Source: Sedimentisphaerales bacterium
GTDB taxonomy: Bacteria; Planctomycetota; Phycisphaerae; Sedimentisphaerales; SM23-30
Reading direction: 5' to 3'
Assembly: GCA_030636065.1 (NCBI GenBank)
Contig: DAOVXR010000126.1
Coordinates: 1-5,846 of the forward strand
Length of the DNA: 5,846 nt
In this document: positions 5,546 through 5,846 of the stretch, one piece after another
Layout: each line of letters starts with the position of its first letter
Numbering within the stretch: the stretch's first letter is position 1
Notes under the pieces: generated by a model
Seen by the model: the letters and a program-made list of their open reading frames with translations, nothing else
What the model was told of the DNA's origin: nothing
Databases searched by the model: none
Position numbers and translations under genes: made by a program

Positions 5546-5588
5546 CCCGGACAAAAAGTAGCCCGGGCCGTGTCCGCTATTTTGGGGT
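5536..5588. repeat. R2 repeat, copy B
   Basis: This 53-bp element begins GCAGGCGTAGCCCGGACAAA and ends TTTTGGGGT. It is aligned with copy A over its whole length, with seven substitutions and one gap. It can fold with an outer stem cggaca (5548-5553) / tgtccg (5571-5576) around the self-complementary gcccgggc (5561-5568). It cuts into the hsdR-like frame and ends just before the ribosome site of the next gene. Confidence 0.85.
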
Positions 5589-5591
5589 GAT

Positions 5592-5597
5592 AAGGAG
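5592..5597 (+). promoter_or_regulatory. Ribosome binding site of the gene at 5605
   Basis: AAGGAG, a strong Shine-Dalgarno match, ends seven bases before the ATG at 5605. It fixes the start of the partial gene that leaves the window. Confidence 0.8.
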
Positions 5598-5604
5598 ACA
5601 ATAA

Positions 5605-5846
5605 ATGTTCATAAAAAACAGAATATTCTTAACCAGCCTTATCTGTCTGTCGGCACTGTCTGTACTGTTGGTACTGTCTGTACAGGCGGGCGTTTTGTCG
5701 GCATCCAATGCGCAACAAACACAACAAGAGGCCGAGCGAATCCTGAATAGCACAGGCATTAAGGGTGGGCTTGTGGTCCATCTCGGCTGCGGAGACGGGA
5801 GACTTACCGCCGCGTTGCGCGCGGATGACAGCTATCTGGTGCACGG
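5605..5846 (+). CDS. Secreted protein with SAM-methyltransferase-like start (partial)
   Basis: The frame opens at ATG 5605 and stays open to the window end (80 full codons). Residues 1-36 look like a signal peptide: Lys4 and Arg6, a long hydrophobic core (about 8-33), and a likely cleavage after ASNA (33-36), followed by QQTQQEAERIL. Residues 51-71 read GIKGGLVVHLGCGDGRLTAA and onward, with HLGCGDG matching motif I of class I SAM-dependent methyltransferases. DDSYLVH follows (74-80). This opening resembles large planctomycete secreted proteins that join a methyltransferase-like domain to PQQ-type beta-propeller repeats. That family placement is from memory, and the downstream domains are outside the window. 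Its base composition is closer to aroB than to the island, so it probably belongs to the resident chromosome. Confidence 0.75.
   Translation, partial: MFIKNRIFLTSLICLSALSVLLVLSVQAGVLSASNAQQTQQEAERILNSTGIKGGLVVHLGCGDGRLTAALRADDSYLVH

Noticed and set aside
2431..5588. CRISPR array
   Set aside because: The repeats are hundreds of bases apart with genes between them, and copies vary in loop and arm length.
5629..5844. Minus-strand frame of 71 codons at the right edge
   Set aside because: It is the antisense of the signal-peptide and methyltransferase-like gene, which has a strong ribosome site and recognisable motifs.

Overview
The window looks like bacterial chromosome, probably from a planctomycete (Phycisphaerae-like). 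That placement is an inference. It rests on the last gene, whose exported Rossmann/methyltransferase-like start resembles a family I associate with Planctomycetota, and on the GC-rich intergenic hairpin repeats. All real genes are on the + strand. Two housekeeping-type genes flank an accessory block: aroB (3-dehydroquinate synthase) at the left, and the start of a secreted protein running off the right edge. The block is AT-richer in places: positions 841-900 of aroB hold 44 G/C in 60, while 2101-2160 in the first membrane protein hold 17 in 60.

Layout. aroB (13-1137) is followed by an MNT nucleotidyltransferase / HEPN pair overlapping by ATGA (1196-1938). Next come a small three-helix membrane protein (1999-2412), a DUF4238 protein broken by a one-base frameshift (2604-3389, with its tail continuing to 3579), a second small membrane protein (3651-4013), an orphan HicB-like antitoxin (4100-4321) and a RhuM-family protein (4429-5493). 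A 23-codon remnant that resembles the start of a type I restriction hsdR gene (5474-5545) overlaps the RhuM end. The right-hand gene starts at 5605.

From 2413 onward, each gene or gene fragment is followed by one of two short GC-rich repeats. R1 (2431, 3586, 4349) is a hairpin family whose loop varies while the stem is kept. R2 (4017, 5536) is a separate family of about 53 bp. R2 copy B supplies the stop codon that ends the hsdR-like remnant, and R2 copy A lies where a hicA partner might be expected. The region therefore reads as a decaying defence/toxin-antitoxin island, with gene fragments separated by mobile or recombining hairpin repeats.

How the genes work together. MNT and HEPN very probably form one toxin-antitoxin-type unit, although the HEPN protein lacks the usual catalytic His. 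RhuM and the hsdR start look like a leftover of a type I restriction-modification locus whose hsdM, hsdS and most of hsdR are not here. The membrane proteins and the DUF4238 protein have no assignable function. No RNA genes, CRISPR arrays, transposases or integrases were seen.
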